Assembly (NCBI GenBank): GCA_034437035.1
Contig: DAOTUI010000171.1
Span: forward strand, 1 to 64,000
Source: CAKZQX01 sp034437035
GTDB lineage: Bacteria > Chloroflexota > Chloroflexia > Chloroflexales > Chloroflexaceae
Direction of reading: 5' to 3'
Length of the DNA: 64,000 nucleotides
Under the pieces are notes generated by a model. The model had not been told where the DNA came from. It made no database searches and worked only from the letters and a program-made list of their open reading frames with translations. The position numbers and the translations under genes are program-made. This document shows, in pieces, positions 33,608-41,404 of the stretch (position 1 is its first letter; each line of letters starts with the position of its first letter).

Positions 33608-34645
33608 ATGCCCTACCTGATTGCCACCTGCGCGCCGGAGTCCGCCGTGGTGTCACACAAAGAACTGCGCCGGGTTGAGTCGGCGGTGGCGGTGGAAGCC
33701 TGGCTTGACGATGGTGTCGCCCTGATGACTGCGCCGGACCCGGCGGCGTTTGCCGCGACGCTCGCTGCCGATCCGCCGGTCTTTGTGCGCCACCTGGCCC
33801 CGGCAGATCTGACGGTGCCCCTGACCGGCAGCCCCGCCGATATTACCGGACTCGCCGATGCCGTAGCCGCAACCTACCTGCCCCCGATCGCCGCCAACCT
33901 GGCGCTGGACCGGCCCTGGCAGCCCCACGCCGTACAGGTGCGCCTGAGCAACCGTGCCGCGCATCCCTACACCCGCTATGCCCTGGCCGAACCACTACGC
34001 GAAATGCTGGCGCAGTTTGGGCCGGAAGATGTGCGCCACCCGCAGCAGGTACTGGCGGTCTACTGCGCCGCAGAGCAGGCCTACGTCGGGTTGTGGCCCA
34101 CGGCGCGCTGCCTGAGCGACTGGCCCGGCGGTGAGCGCCGCTTTGCCCGCACGCCGGAGCAGATTAGCCGCTCCGAGTTCAAGCTGCTGGAAGCCCTGGA
34201 CCTGTTCAACCTGGCATGGCCCACCCAGGGACGCGCCCTGGACCTGGGAGCCGCCCCCGGTGGCTGGACACGGCTGCTGGTTGAGCGTGGGTTGGCAGTT
34301 GTGGCGGTAGACCCGGCAGCCCTGGATGCGCGGGTGGCAGCATTGCCCCAGGTAGAGCAGTGGCGCGGGCATGCGGAGGCTTTTCTTACCGGCAGCAGTG
34401 ATTTGTTCGACCTGGTGGTCAATGATATGCGGCTGGATGCGCGCGACTCGGCCCGGCTGATGCTACGTGCTGCCGAACGTCTGCGCCCCGGCAGTCCGGC
34501 ACTGATGACGCTGAAACTGCCCCAGGCCAGGATCGAGCCGGTCTACCACCGGGCCCGGCGCATCTTCGCCGAGGCGTATACCATCATCGGCGCGCGGCAG
34601 CTCTTTCACAACCGCAGTGAAGTGACCATTGTCGGCGTCAGATAA
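33608..34645 (+). CDS. FtsJ/RlmM-like rRNA ribose methyltransferase
   Basis: 345 residues. The first ~180 form a THUMP-like RNA-binding part; the second half is a Rossmann methyltransferase of the RrmJ/FtsJ type. Visible: SAM motif I LDLGAAPGGWTRLL, and the K-D-K-E tetrad of 2'-O-methyltransferases (K in RSEFKLLEA, D in VVNDMRLDA, K in LMTLKLPQ, E in NRSEVTIVG). The layout matches RlmM, which methylates C2498 of 23S rRNA in gamma-proteobacteria; the target in this organism is inferred only by similarity. GAGGAA lies about 8 nt before the ATG. It is flanked by hairpin elements on both sides and is a single-gene unit. Confidence 0.85.
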   Translation: MPYLIATCAPESAVVSHKELRRVESAVAVEAWLDDGVALMTAPDPAAFAATLAADPPVFVRHLAPADLTVPLTGSPADITGLADAVAATYLPPIAANLALDRPWQPHAVQVRLSNRAAHPYTRYALAEPLREMLAQFGPEDVRHPQQVLAVYCAAEQAYVGLWPTARCLSDWPGGERRFARTPEQISRSEFKLLEALDLFNLAWPTQGRALDLGAAPGGWTRLLVERGLAVVAVDPAALDARVAALPQVEQWRGHAEAFLTGSSDLFDLVVNDMRLDARDSARLMLRAAERLRPGSPALMTLKLPQARIEPVYHRARRIFAEAYTIIGARQLFHNRSEVTIVGVR

Positions 34646-34695
34646 TGGGACGGTGCGCATTGGCACGCAATGTGCAAAATAGCATTAAAGCTTAT

Positions 34696-34903
34696 GTAAC
34701 TGACTCGCGTTACGCGGTACGGTCTATTCCGGCGTGATGCCCAACCCAGAAGCCGGGTTTCGCCTGCGGCAGCATGGTACTTTTCTTATCTTTTTCACGA
34801 ACATGTGGCTCGGAGAGCCACATGTTCGTGAAAAAGAATGTCCGGTTCCACCTTGCCGGAGGCGAAGTACACCTTCCGGTGAAGCACCGCGTAACGTGTT
34901 TAC
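34696..34903 (+). repeat. Nested hairpin element H10
   Basis: Full copy in plus orientation. The central stem (34788-34832) pairs TTTTTCACGAACATGTGGCT with its complement, tip GGCTC/GAGCC and triloop GGA. Middle arms GTTTCGCCTGCGGCAGCATG and CCACCTTGCCGGAGGCGA. Sits between the methyltransferase gene and the small HTH gene. Confidence 0.9.
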
Positions 34904-34939
34904 CTGAGAGTCGTAGACAAACCAGAGGAGGCGCTCCCG

Positions 34940-35143
34940 ATGTATGAGTATATGACGATTGACGAAGCCGCTCGCCTGGCCCAGGTTGAACCGGAGACGA
35001 TCCGGCAGTGGCTGGATCAGGGACTGACCTACAAGCAGGAAGATGATGGCGCGATCAAAATCCACCCGACCGGGCTTGAAACCTTCCTGATGCAGCATCC
35101 CGAATATCGCCCGGCATCCGCGTCGAATCAGAGAAGTGACTGA
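34940..35143 (+). CDS. Small excisionase/MerR-like helix-turn-helix protein
   Basis: 67 residues. MTIDEAARLAQVEPETIRQW followed by LDQGL is the winged helix-turn-helix of the excisionase/MerR (HTH_17) family; the rest is a short acidic-to-polar tail. Proteins of this size are DNA-binding regulators or recombination directionality factors. The ribosome site GAGGAGG is strong. No integrase is adjacent, although a degenerate resolvase domain is encoded 2.3 kb downstream. The following 260 bp (35144-35404) contain no recognisable gene. Confidence 0.75.
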   Translation: MYEYMTIDEAARLAQVEPETIRQWLDQGLTYKQEDDGAIKIHPTGLETFLMQHPEYRPASASNQRSD

Positions 35144-35404
35144 AAATGTGACAACTTATTCATCAAGCGACGCAGTGAATGTGTGCCGCTTGTGTCTGGT
35201 GCATGCGCCGGCAGCGGCATTGTTATGAGGAAAACCCATTCTCCTATCGAAAATGTCTGCCTGATTGGCAAAAAGAATGTTGAGGTAGAACTGGTTCGAA
35301 CATGACAACATCTTTACCATGCAGACCGTGTCATTTTGGGGTAACTCTGCGTTTGTATACATGTAGCAAGATCATTCGCAACATCGCAACACAGGACTAC
35401 CCTT

Positions 35405-35926
35405 ATGAACACGAACAGCACAATCAACATTCTTGTCGTAGAAGATACCCGCATCTATCGGGAGAGCTTTTGCGAACTACTCCAGTCATGTTTCCCCCAG
35501 GCTCGCATTCGCGCCGCCGAAGACGGCACCAGTGCCCTGAGCCTGACGCGCCGGCACCAGTTCGATCTGATCATCCTTGACTATCAGTTGAAGTCAATCA
35601 CGGGTGGGGATGTGGTGCGCCATCTGCGTCAGCGCGCCAGTCTAACCGGAACAGCGATGCCGGTCATTGTGGTCATGTCCTCACAGCCGGATATTTCGAT
35701 CTTTGCACGCACAATGGGCGCGGCGGCATTCCTGGGGAAACCGGTTTTTGCCGACGATATTGAAAATACACTCGGCCCGATCCTGGCGAAGATTGCCGCC
35801 GCAGCGCAGCCCGACGGTTCTAACCCGACAGCAGCACCTGACACGCCGCCGCAACCGGCATGGTCACCACGTAGCGCCGGCACCCGGCCACTGCTGTGGC
35901 GCGTGCGTTCGCGTACCGTCGGTTAA
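35405..35926 (+). CDS. Single-domain response regulator (paralogue 1)
   Basis: 173 residues. A receiver domain occupies about 8-130: acidic pair E14-D15 in LVVEDTRIYRESF, phospho-acceptor D59 in DLIILDYQLK, switch residue S in VMSSQPD and lysine in FLGKPV. A disordered proline/alanine-rich tail of about 40 residues follows, with no output domain. It acts presumably by binding partners or passing phosphate in a relay. It is about half identical to the convergent paralogue at 36072-36497, including the unusual shared motif Y-R-[ED]-[SN]-F-C-[EK]-L-L. The divergent tail distinguishes the two. No kinase gene is nearby. Confidence 0.88.
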   Translation: MNTNSTINILVVEDTRIYRESFCELLQSCFPQARIRAAEDGTSALSLTRRHQFDLIILDYQLKSITGGDVVRHLRQRASLTGTAMPVIVVMSSQPDISIFARTMGAAAFLGKPVFADDIENTLGPILAKIAAAAQPDGSNPTAAPDTPPQPAWSPRSAGTRPLLWRVRSRTVG

Positions 35927-36071
35927 GCCACGCAGGTTCAAACCAGCAGAGAACAGAACACCGTCCATCGCTGGACGGCGGCTGGTGCGGCAATGCTCCG
36001 CATGGGTATATTGTTCGAATACCTGCATTCGCAAGGCTACAGCCGACGCTAACGCGCCAGCCGGTTACGCC

Positions 36072-36497
36072 TCACCCGGAGAATTCGCGTGCCGCCAACC
36101 CGGCTTCCAGCGTGCCGGTAGACTGCTCCAGGAGTGGTCCCACCAGCGCGATCACATCTTCGGCGCGGGCCGGCTTGTTGAGGAACGCCGTCGCGCCCAT
36201 CGTGCGCGTGAAGATGGCAACATCGGGGTGACTGGACATCACAATGATCGGCGGCAAAGCAACCCCCGTTGCACTGGCACGTCGGCGCAAATGCCGGACA
36301 ATATCGCCCCCGCTCAATGCCCGTAGATAGTAGTCAATAATGATCAGATCAAAATGGACCAGACGCGTTATACTGAGCGCAGTCGTTCCATCCTCGACAT
36401 CAGTGATGCGAATGTTGGGAAAACATGAACTCAGCAGCTTGCAGAAATTATCCCGATACTGCTGCGTGTCTTCAACTACCAAAACGTTGGGGCGCAT
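36072..36497 (-). CDS. Single-domain response regulator (paralogue 2)
   Basis: 141 residues from ATG 36497 (GAGGTAAAACCT upstream). Receiver domain with acidic pair E8-D9 (LVVEDTQQYRDNF), acceptor aspartate in LIIIDYYLR, VMSSHPDVAIF and FLNKPAR. It is tail-to-tail with its paralogue at 35405-35926, leaving 145 bp between the stop codons, and lacks that protein's long tail. The pair probably arose by inverted duplication and then diverged. Output unknown. Confidence 0.88.
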   Translation of the reverse strand: MRPNVLVVEDTQQYRDNFCKLLSSCFPNIRITDVEDGTTALSITRLVHFDLIIIDYYLRALSGGDIVRHLRRRASATGVALPPIIVMSSHPDVAIFTRTMGATAFLNKPARAEDVIALVGPLLEQSTGTLEAGLAAREFSG

Positions 36498-36570
36498 AGG
36501 TTTTACCTCACTGTACCGTACCACCTGTATGTCACAGATTCTATAGAGAACAACGTTCTATTCTAGAAAA

Positions 36571-36576
36571 ATTATA
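36571..36576 (-). promoter_or_regulatory. -10 element of receiver paralogue 2
   Basis: TATAAT on the minus strand within an AT-rich stretch (36541-36600); the -35 region (ATGACAAGA) is imperfect. Leader about 70 nt. The rest of 36577-36794 shows no gene. Confidence 0.4.
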
Positions 36577-36794
36577 CCGCATTAATATAAAAATCTTGTC
36601 ATTTCCGGCAGATAACGACTGACGTTCAGACAAAGTATAGCGCGTCCAGAAGCTATAACTACCTTTGGCCAGGGTAGCGCACTTTCCCAAAATGACAAAC
36701 TTGTAAACAAAAAAGATGAACTGCCGGTCACGTTTGTTTCGGCCCGACAGGTTGACATTCATTAGGAATACGCGCTATGCTGAGACCATACATT

Positions 36795-37024
36795 TATATG
36801 ACAGGACTTACGCGGTCGGTTCCAAACCAGGCGTCTGCCTGGACACATAGCCCGATTCGCCTCCGGCAGGGTGGAATGGGACATTCTTTTTCCGGAACAT
36901 GTGGCGCTCCGAGCCACATGTTCCGGAAAAAGACAAAAACGTACCATGCTGCCGCAGGCGAAATACACCGTTATCGAGAGCAAATGGTCCGTTTGCACAC
37001 CCACCGCGTAAGTCTTGTCATATA
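36795..37024 (-). repeat. Nested hairpin element H11
   Basis: Full copy in minus orientation. The outer arms extend to TATGACAGGACTTACGCGGT and its near-complement ending AAGTCTTGTCATAT (one G-T change). Central 19-bp stem 36888-36932 (TTTTTCCGGAACATGTGGC and complement). Abuts H12 directly. Confidence 0.9.
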
Positions 37025-37250
37025 ACAGGAGTTACGCGGTGCGTGTGCAAACCAGACATTTAACCAGATGGAAGCCAGACTCGCCTCCGGCAGAGCGGAA
37101 GAAACCATCTTTTTTCACAAAAATGTTGCACATAATGCAACATTTTTGTGAAAAAAGATCAAAATGCACCATGCTGCCGCAGGCGAAGCTGACGTTTGGG
37201 TCGGTCAACAGACCGAAGTAAACTGCACTGCATATAACTCGTGTTATATG
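37024..37250 (-). repeat. Nested hairpin element H12
   Basis: Minus orientation. The left outer arm is intact (ACAGGAGTTACGCGGTG), the central stem (37107-37155) is near-perfect (TTTTTTCACAAAAATGTTGC and complement), but the right outer arm is degenerate (ACTGCATATAACTCGTGTTA). It ends about 10 bp before the ribosome site of the resolvase-like gene. Confidence 0.85.
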
Positions 37251-37265
37251 AGAGGAGGATCCGGC

Positions 37266-37568
37266 ATGCACAATGCAGCGATTTACGCAAAAGGAACCAA
37301 CATCGAAGATCAGGTGAAGCGCTGTCGTGAAGTGGCCCGACGGCGGGGCCTCAACGTCGTGCAGGAATTTAAGGATAAAACCGGCGATGAGACCGCGACC
37401 GATTTACCGGGGTTGCTTAACCTGATGCAGCAGGTGGAGATGGAAAAGTTTGATGTGGTCATCGTTACGGGCCTCGGACGGCTGGCGCATAACAGGGCGG
37501 CGCTGACTGACTTGACCCGGACCCTGTCACAGCATAAGATTGATCTTATCGCCGGTGAAGATAGATAA
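37266..37568 (+). CDS. Degenerate serine-recombinase N-terminal domain protein
   Basis: 100 residues. The fold of a resolvase N-terminal domain is recognisable: AAIYAKGTNIEDQVKRCREV at the start, then LPGLLNLMQQ and FDVVIVTGLGRLAHNRAAL. The catalytic serine expected in 'YARVS' is replaced (YAKGT), the 'D-x-x-x-S-G' loop reads DKTGDE, and the arginine motif D-R-L-x-R reads GRLAH. It also lacks the DNA-binding C-terminus. It is therefore probably inactive as a recombinase and could be a domesticated regulatory or structural version. The start at 37266 has AGGAGG 6 nt upstream, so it looks expressed rather than dead. It abuts two tandem hairpin elements. Confidence 0.75.
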   Translation: MHNAAIYAKGTNIEDQVKRCREVARRRGLNVVQEFKDKTGDETATDLPGLLNLMQQVEMEKFDVVIVTGLGRLAHNRAALTDLTRTLSQHKIDLIAGEDR

Positions 37569-37678
37569 CGCCGGGGCAGGACTGGTAGCGGAAATGCTAC
37601 GCCGAACCAGGCGGTAATCCCGGGCACCGGCAATGCAGCCGGGTTGGAATGCCCTATAACCAATGAGGAGACAGGCAT

Positions 37679-37873
37679 ATGGATAACACCCTGATTGCGG
37701 CTCTGCGCGCCGCCGGTTTTTCGATTGACACCGCGTCGGGCGGATTTATAGTGACAACCGATCTTGGTCAGTGGGGGCCGTACCCCTCGCAGGAAGAAGC
37801 CCTGCTTGACGGCATTCGCCGGCTGATTCGGCGGGCCCAGGAAGCCGAGGAAGCCCCGGATATTTCGCCGTAA
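37679..37873 (+). CDS. Small conserved-looking hypothetical protein
   Basis: 64 residues. LIAALRAAGFSIDTASGGFI followed by TTDLGQWGPYPSQEEAL suggests a small alpha-beta-beta-alpha protein, ending in a charged helix and an acidic tail. GAGGAG lies 8 nt before the ATG. It is 110 bp downstream of the resolvase-like gene and may be co-transcribed. I do not recognise the family. Confidence 0.55.
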   Translation: MDNTLIAALRAAGFSIDTASGGFIVTTDLGQWGPYPSQEEALLDGIRRLIRRAQEAEEAPDISP

Positions 37874-37959
37874 GACCAGGGGACAGCGGATAATACGCGG
37901 CAACTGGTCTCATCCTGGGTTCAGGTAGGTGGTTTTGCCCTGGCATGCGCCGTGCTGCA

Positions 37960-39249
37960 CTAATCCAGCCGGTGCATTGCCGGGCAGCCGGCAAACAGCA
38001 GCAGCACCACCAGCGCCGTCATCCCCCCGCCCATGAGAAACACGGTCGGCGCACCCAGCGCCTCGGTGGCCCAGCCGGTGAGAGCATAACCCACCGGTAT
38101 GAGGGCAAACGACCCCAGCGCATCCATACCGGCAACCCGTCCCAGTTGCTCCCGTGGCACATATTGCTGCAAAGCGGTTGTCCAGGCCATCTGGCTCACT
38201 TCCAGCATCGCGCCATTGATCACCGCGCCGAGTGCCGGCAGGAACAACGGCACCGGCAGACCAAACAGCAGCAACATCAGCCCGGCCAGCGCGATCCCAC
38301 CATACATCAGCCGGCCGCGCCGGCGAATCTGACGCCGCCGCCCCAGCCAGAGCCCCCCCAGAACGTAGCCCACCGGGAACAGAGCATAGAGCAGACCCAG
38401 GGTCCGCACATCGGCCTGCAGATAATCTCGCACCAGAAACGGCAACGCCACACTGTAGGGTCCGGCCAGGGTCACATTCGTCAGCGCAAACAGCAGGATG
38501 GTGATCCAGAGCCAGGGCGTGGTCACGACCGTCGCAATACCCTTCCGCAGTTCGGCCGGCAATCCCGGTGCCGGGGCCGCCGCCGGCGCCGGGGCGGTGG
38601 ACGGGGTCGTCGGCCGGCGCACCAGCGGCAGCAGCAGGACTGCCGCGATTGCAAAGGTCAGGCTGTTGAGCGTAAAGGCCAGCGCCGTTCCGCCCAGCGC
38701 GACCATCCCCGCGCCGAGGGCCGGCCCGGCAATGCGCCCGGTCTGGATACTCAGGCTGGTCAGGGCATTGGCACTGGGCAGATCATCGTCCGGGACCAGG
38801 TCGGGCACGGCGGCGGTGTAGGCCGGCTGAAAGAAGGCATCCACCCCGCCCATGACCAGGTTCAGCAGGAGCAGGTGCCAGACCTGGAGCAGATCGAACC
38901 AGGCCAGCAGGGCCACCCCACCCATTACCCCGACCCGCAGCAGATCCGACGCCAGCATAATCTTGATGCGATTGAAGTGATCGCCGGCCACACCCCCGAT
39001 TAGCAGCAACAGCAGGTGCGGTACAAAAGTCATGGCCAGCAGGGTCGCCATCAGCGCCGCCGAGCCGGTCCGTTCCAGTACCCACCAGGCCAGCGCAATC
39101 TCGAAGAGAAAATCACCGATGCGTGAGAGCGCCTGCCCACTCCAGACCCGGGCAAAGGCCGGGTTGCGTAACGCGCGCGCGGTTTCCAGCCGCAGGAGAG
39201 GCTGGAACAGGCCGATCCGGCGCTGGTGTCGTCGCTTCTGGGCAATCAT
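37960..39249 (-). CDS. MFS exporter (EntS-like)
   Basis: 429 residues with about 12 membrane helices. RNPAFARVWSGQALSRIGDF and ALAWWVLERTGSAALMATLL at the start, GGVAGDHFNRIKIMLASDLL (loop 2-3 motif A, with R and K) and VPDLVPDDDLPSANALTSLS are characteristic of the MFS_3 (enterobactin exporter-like) group that exports siderophores, macrolides or other small molecules. The substrate cannot be read from sequence. The start at 39249 has AGGAG upstream. Upstream on the same strand, 44 bp away, ends a TPR gene; the two may form one unit. Confidence 0.9.
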   Translation of the reverse strand: MIAQKRRHQRRIGLFQPLLRLETARALRNPAFARVWSGQALSRIGDFLFEIALAWWVLERTGSAALMATLLAMTFVPHLLLLLIGGVAGDHFNRIKIMLASDLLRVGVMGGVALLAWFDLLQVWHLLLLNLVMGGVDAFFQPAYTAAVPDLVPDDDLPSANALTSLSIQTGRIAGPALGAGMVALGGTALAFTLNSLTFAIAAVLLLPLVRRPTTPSTAPAPAAAPAPGLPAELRKGIATVVTTPWLWITILLFALTNVTLAGPYSVALPFLVRDYLQADVRTLGLLYALFPVGYVLGGLWLGRRRQIRRRGRLMYGGIALAGLMLLLFGLPVPLFLPALGAVINGAMLEVSQMAWTTALQQYVPREQLGRVAGMDALGSFALIPVGYALTGWATEALGAPTVFLMGGGMTALVVLLLFAGCPAMHRLD

Positions 39250-39293
39250 TGAAGTCTCCTGTCTCAGTGGGCCACGGCTGCGGTGGGCCGGCC

Positions 39294-40172
39294 CTATGCC
39301 TCGTGCAGCAGCGCAATATTCTCCCGGACTGCGGCCACATGCGGGTGCTCCGGGCCGAGGGCCGTCTCGAAGATCTGCAGCGCCCGCCGAAACAGCGGTT
39401 CCGCCTCAGTGGAGCGGCCCTGCGCGGTGTACGTCATCGCCAGGTTATTGAGCGTCATCCCGACATCGGGATGGTCCGGGCCACACACCTGCTCTTTCAT
39501 CGCCAGCGCCCGCCGGTAGCGCTGTTCCGCCGCTGTGTAGTTCCCGCACGCATGATCAATCGCCGCCAGGTTGTTGAGACTGAAGGAGATCTCGTAGTCA
39601 TCAGGCCCGAGAGTCTGCGCAAAGACCCTGATGGCCTCGCGATACAACGCCTCCGCCTCGTCAAGCTTGCCCTGCCCATCCAGGAGTGCCGCCAGCGCGG
39701 CCTTATCGGCGGCCACGTCGGGATGCTCCGAACCTAGAGCCGCCTCCCGAATGACGACGGCGCGGCGAGCGAAGGGCTCACCCTCGCGGTAGTGCCCCTG
39801 GGCATGCGCCAACCCCCCCAGGTTGTGATAGACGCCGGCCACGTCGGGATGCGCCAGACCATACGCCCGGGTGATGATGGTCAGGGCGCGCCGGTAGAGC
39901 GATTCGGCTTCGGCATAGCGGCCCATATACTTGTAGAGGATGCCCAGGTCATTCAGCATATATGCAACCGTCAGGTCATCCCGATCAGCCATCCCCTCGA
40001 CCAGGGTGAGCACCTCTTGGAACAGTGGTTCCGCCAGACGGTAATGCCCCTGGTCCCGATACTGCTGCCCCAGATCCACCAGGTGTTGGATACGCTGCGC
40101 GCGTGCCGATGCGGTCGCTTCCGCCGTTGCACCATGACCAGTGGCAGGTCGTGGTGTCATTGCGTTAACCAT
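39294..40172 (-). CDS. Kinesin-light-chain-type TPR protein
   Basis: 292 residues made almost entirely of six 42-residue TPR units of the KLC type, with the recurring pattern A-E-x-L-Y-R-R-A-L-x-I...G-x-x-H-P-D-V-A-x...N-L-G (for example AESLYRRALTIITRAYGLAH and EAEPLFRRALQIFETALGPE). No catalytic domain is attached. Such proteins are usually binding scaffolds, often C-terminal pieces of ATPase regulators. The start at 40172 has AAGGAAC about 10 nt upstream; an in-frame longer start reaches the MITE at 40247. Its closest neighbours are the MFS exporter downstream and the 13-residue repeat protein upstream. Confidence 0.85.
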   Translation of the reverse strand: MVNAMTPRPATGHGATAEATASARAQRIQHLVDLGQQYRDQGHYRLAEPLFQEVLTLVEGMADRDDLTVAYMLNDLGILYKYMGRYAEAESLYRRALTIITRAYGLAHPDVAGVYHNLGGLAHAQGHYREGEPFARRAVVIREAALGSEHPDVAADKAALAALLDGQGKLDEAEALYREAIRVFAQTLGPDDYEISFSLNNLAAIDHACGNYTAAEQRYRRALAMKEQVCGPDHPDVGMTLNNLAMTYTAQGRSTEAEPLFRRALQIFETALGPEHPHVAAVRENIALLHEA

Positions 40173-40246
40173 ACCGGATGTTCCTTTCACCCAGCCGGCA
40201 CCACGCAAGTGCCGGCTGGTTCTGTCCTGCGTCTGTTTCCGTCTTA

Positions 40247-40354
40247 GGGAAGCGGAAGCTGTTAATTGTCCCACCCTCCGGAAACTTGGGCGTCAGCAAG
40301 CCCACGAGTAGAGCGTCTGAGGGAGCTTGGGGTGAACAAGAGCTTCCGCTTCCC
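40247..40354. mobile_element. MITE copy b (108 bp)
   Basis: Perfect 14-15-bp terminal inverted repeats (GGGAAGCGGAAGCT / AGCTTCCGCTTCCC) and a TTA duplication (40244-40246, 40355-40357). On the minus strand one TTA copy reads TAA and is the stop codon of the 13-residue-repeat gene, so insertion hit the stop codon and preserved it. Confidence 0.9.
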
Positions 40355-40672
40355 TTATGCACGTACCAGGGTGGCGTTATGGTTGAGTGACAACCGACTG
40401 CGTACCAGCGTCGGGTTATGGTTGAGTGACAACCGACTGCGTACCAGGGTCGGGTTGTGGTTCAACGTAATCCGTCCGCGCACCAGGGTGGCGTTGTGGT
40501 TCAGTGAAATCCGTCCACGCACCAGGGTCGCGTTATGGTTGAGCGACAACCGCCCGCGCACCAGCGTGGCGTTATGATTAAGCGACAACCGCCCGCGCAC
40601 CAGCGTCCCGTTATGGTTGAGTGAAATCCGACGGTGTGTTCCATTTATCCTCTGTGTATGCTGCGTATCCAT
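40355..40672 (-). CDS. Small protein of seven 13-residue repeats
   Basis: 105 residues: a 14-residue polar leader, then seven tandem copies of R-[LI]-S-L-N-H-N-x-T-L-V-R-[GS]. GGAGG lies 8 nt before the ATG. Between copies most nucleotide changes fall in third codon positions (for example TCA/TCG, CTC/CTT/CTG, CAT/CAC, ACC/ACG, GTG/GTA, CGC/CGT), so the protein repeat has been kept by selection; the opposite strand's open frame shows no such pattern. Alternating hydrophobic L/V and polar N/H/T residues suggest a beta-solenoid or amyloid-like stack with asparagine ladders. No signal peptide. The family is not recognised. Its stop codon is a target-duplication copy of MITE b. Confidence 0.75.
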   Translation of the reverse strand: MDTQHTQRINGTHRRISLNHNGTLVRGRLSLNHNATLVRGRLSLNHNATLVRGRISLNHNATLVRGRITLNHNPTLVRSRLSLNHNPTLVRSRLSLNHNATLVRA

Positions 40673-41001
40673 TGGTGTATCCTCCGTGTGAATGACTATG
40701 TTTCGTTTCCGATGCTGCCAGTCTACAGGGTGAGCGTCTCATCAGCATCGCCGGGTGCGTCCTCTGACACATCTTTTCACGGAATGTTCGGAAGGCAAGA
40801 ACAGAGGAAGGGAGTACGCACCGAGGATGCGCGGGAATAGCGCATCCAGGGACGGTTGCCGGCGCTCCCAAATGTATGTCCGGTTGTGCTGCCGGCGCAT
40901 GAGCCGGCCTGGCAGCAGTTTTTGCGCGAGGTTGAACCATTTCTTCAGACCAGCGGCCAGGAGCCGGGATAGTTGGGGAACCCTGTTACCGGGAAGACGG
41001 G
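40673..41001. other. Upstream region of the repeat protein, no gene seen
   Basis: No open frame here has a ribosome site or known family. The stretch is of mixed composition and ends at hairpin element H13. Confidence 0.4.
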
Positions 41002-41192
41002 GGTTACGCGGTTACTTGCCTGGAAATGGATATCGCCTCCGGCAGGGCGGAACCGACCATTCTTGTTCACGAACATGTGGCTCTCCGAGCCACATGTTCG
41101 TGAACAAGATACAAGAAGTACCATGCTGCCGCAGGCGAATCGGGATTCCCTCGGGTGAAACGTCCCGTTTGGACACGCACCGCGTAATACCG
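41002..41192 (-). repeat. Nested hairpin element H13
   Basis: Full copy in minus orientation. The central stem (41066-41112) pairs CTTGTTCACGAACATGTGGC with its complement; tip GGCTC/GAGCC, triloop TCC. Right arm ACGCACCGCGTAATAC. A single half-arm GGGATTACGCGAGAG follows at 41328. Confidence 0.9.
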
Positions 41193-41339
41193 ATTTGTTA
41201 TCATAGCCACAGCGAACACCGAGGACGTAGCGATGATACACAGGAACGTGCCGCTGTTGCGCTCGTTGCGCCCGCTCCCGTTGATTGCTGGTTTGATGGC
41301 ACATTGGTATAACTCGTGATAATGATAGGGATTACGCGA

Positions 41340-41379
41340 GAGCGGGCGGTGTTCTGCTACCTCAGAACACCGCCCGCTC
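41340..41379 (-). terminator. Perfect 17-bp hairpin after the truncated cadherin-like gene
   Basis: GAGCGGGCGGTGTTCTG and its exact complement enclose a 6-nt loop, 25 bp past the stop codon of the minus-strand gene. There is no U-tract, but position and strength fit a terminator. Confidence 0.65.
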
Positions 41380-41404
41380 CTGAAAGATGTGCTCGTTCTC
41401 TGTT

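Noticed and set aside
35144..35404. Small gene between the HTH protein and receiver 1
   Set aside because: The only frame (minus, 68 codons) has no ribosome site and no recognisable pattern.
40266..40577. Plus-strand open frame over the 13-residue repeat
   Set aside because: Also open and repetitive, but codon differences between repeats are not concentrated at its third positions and it starts inside MITE b.
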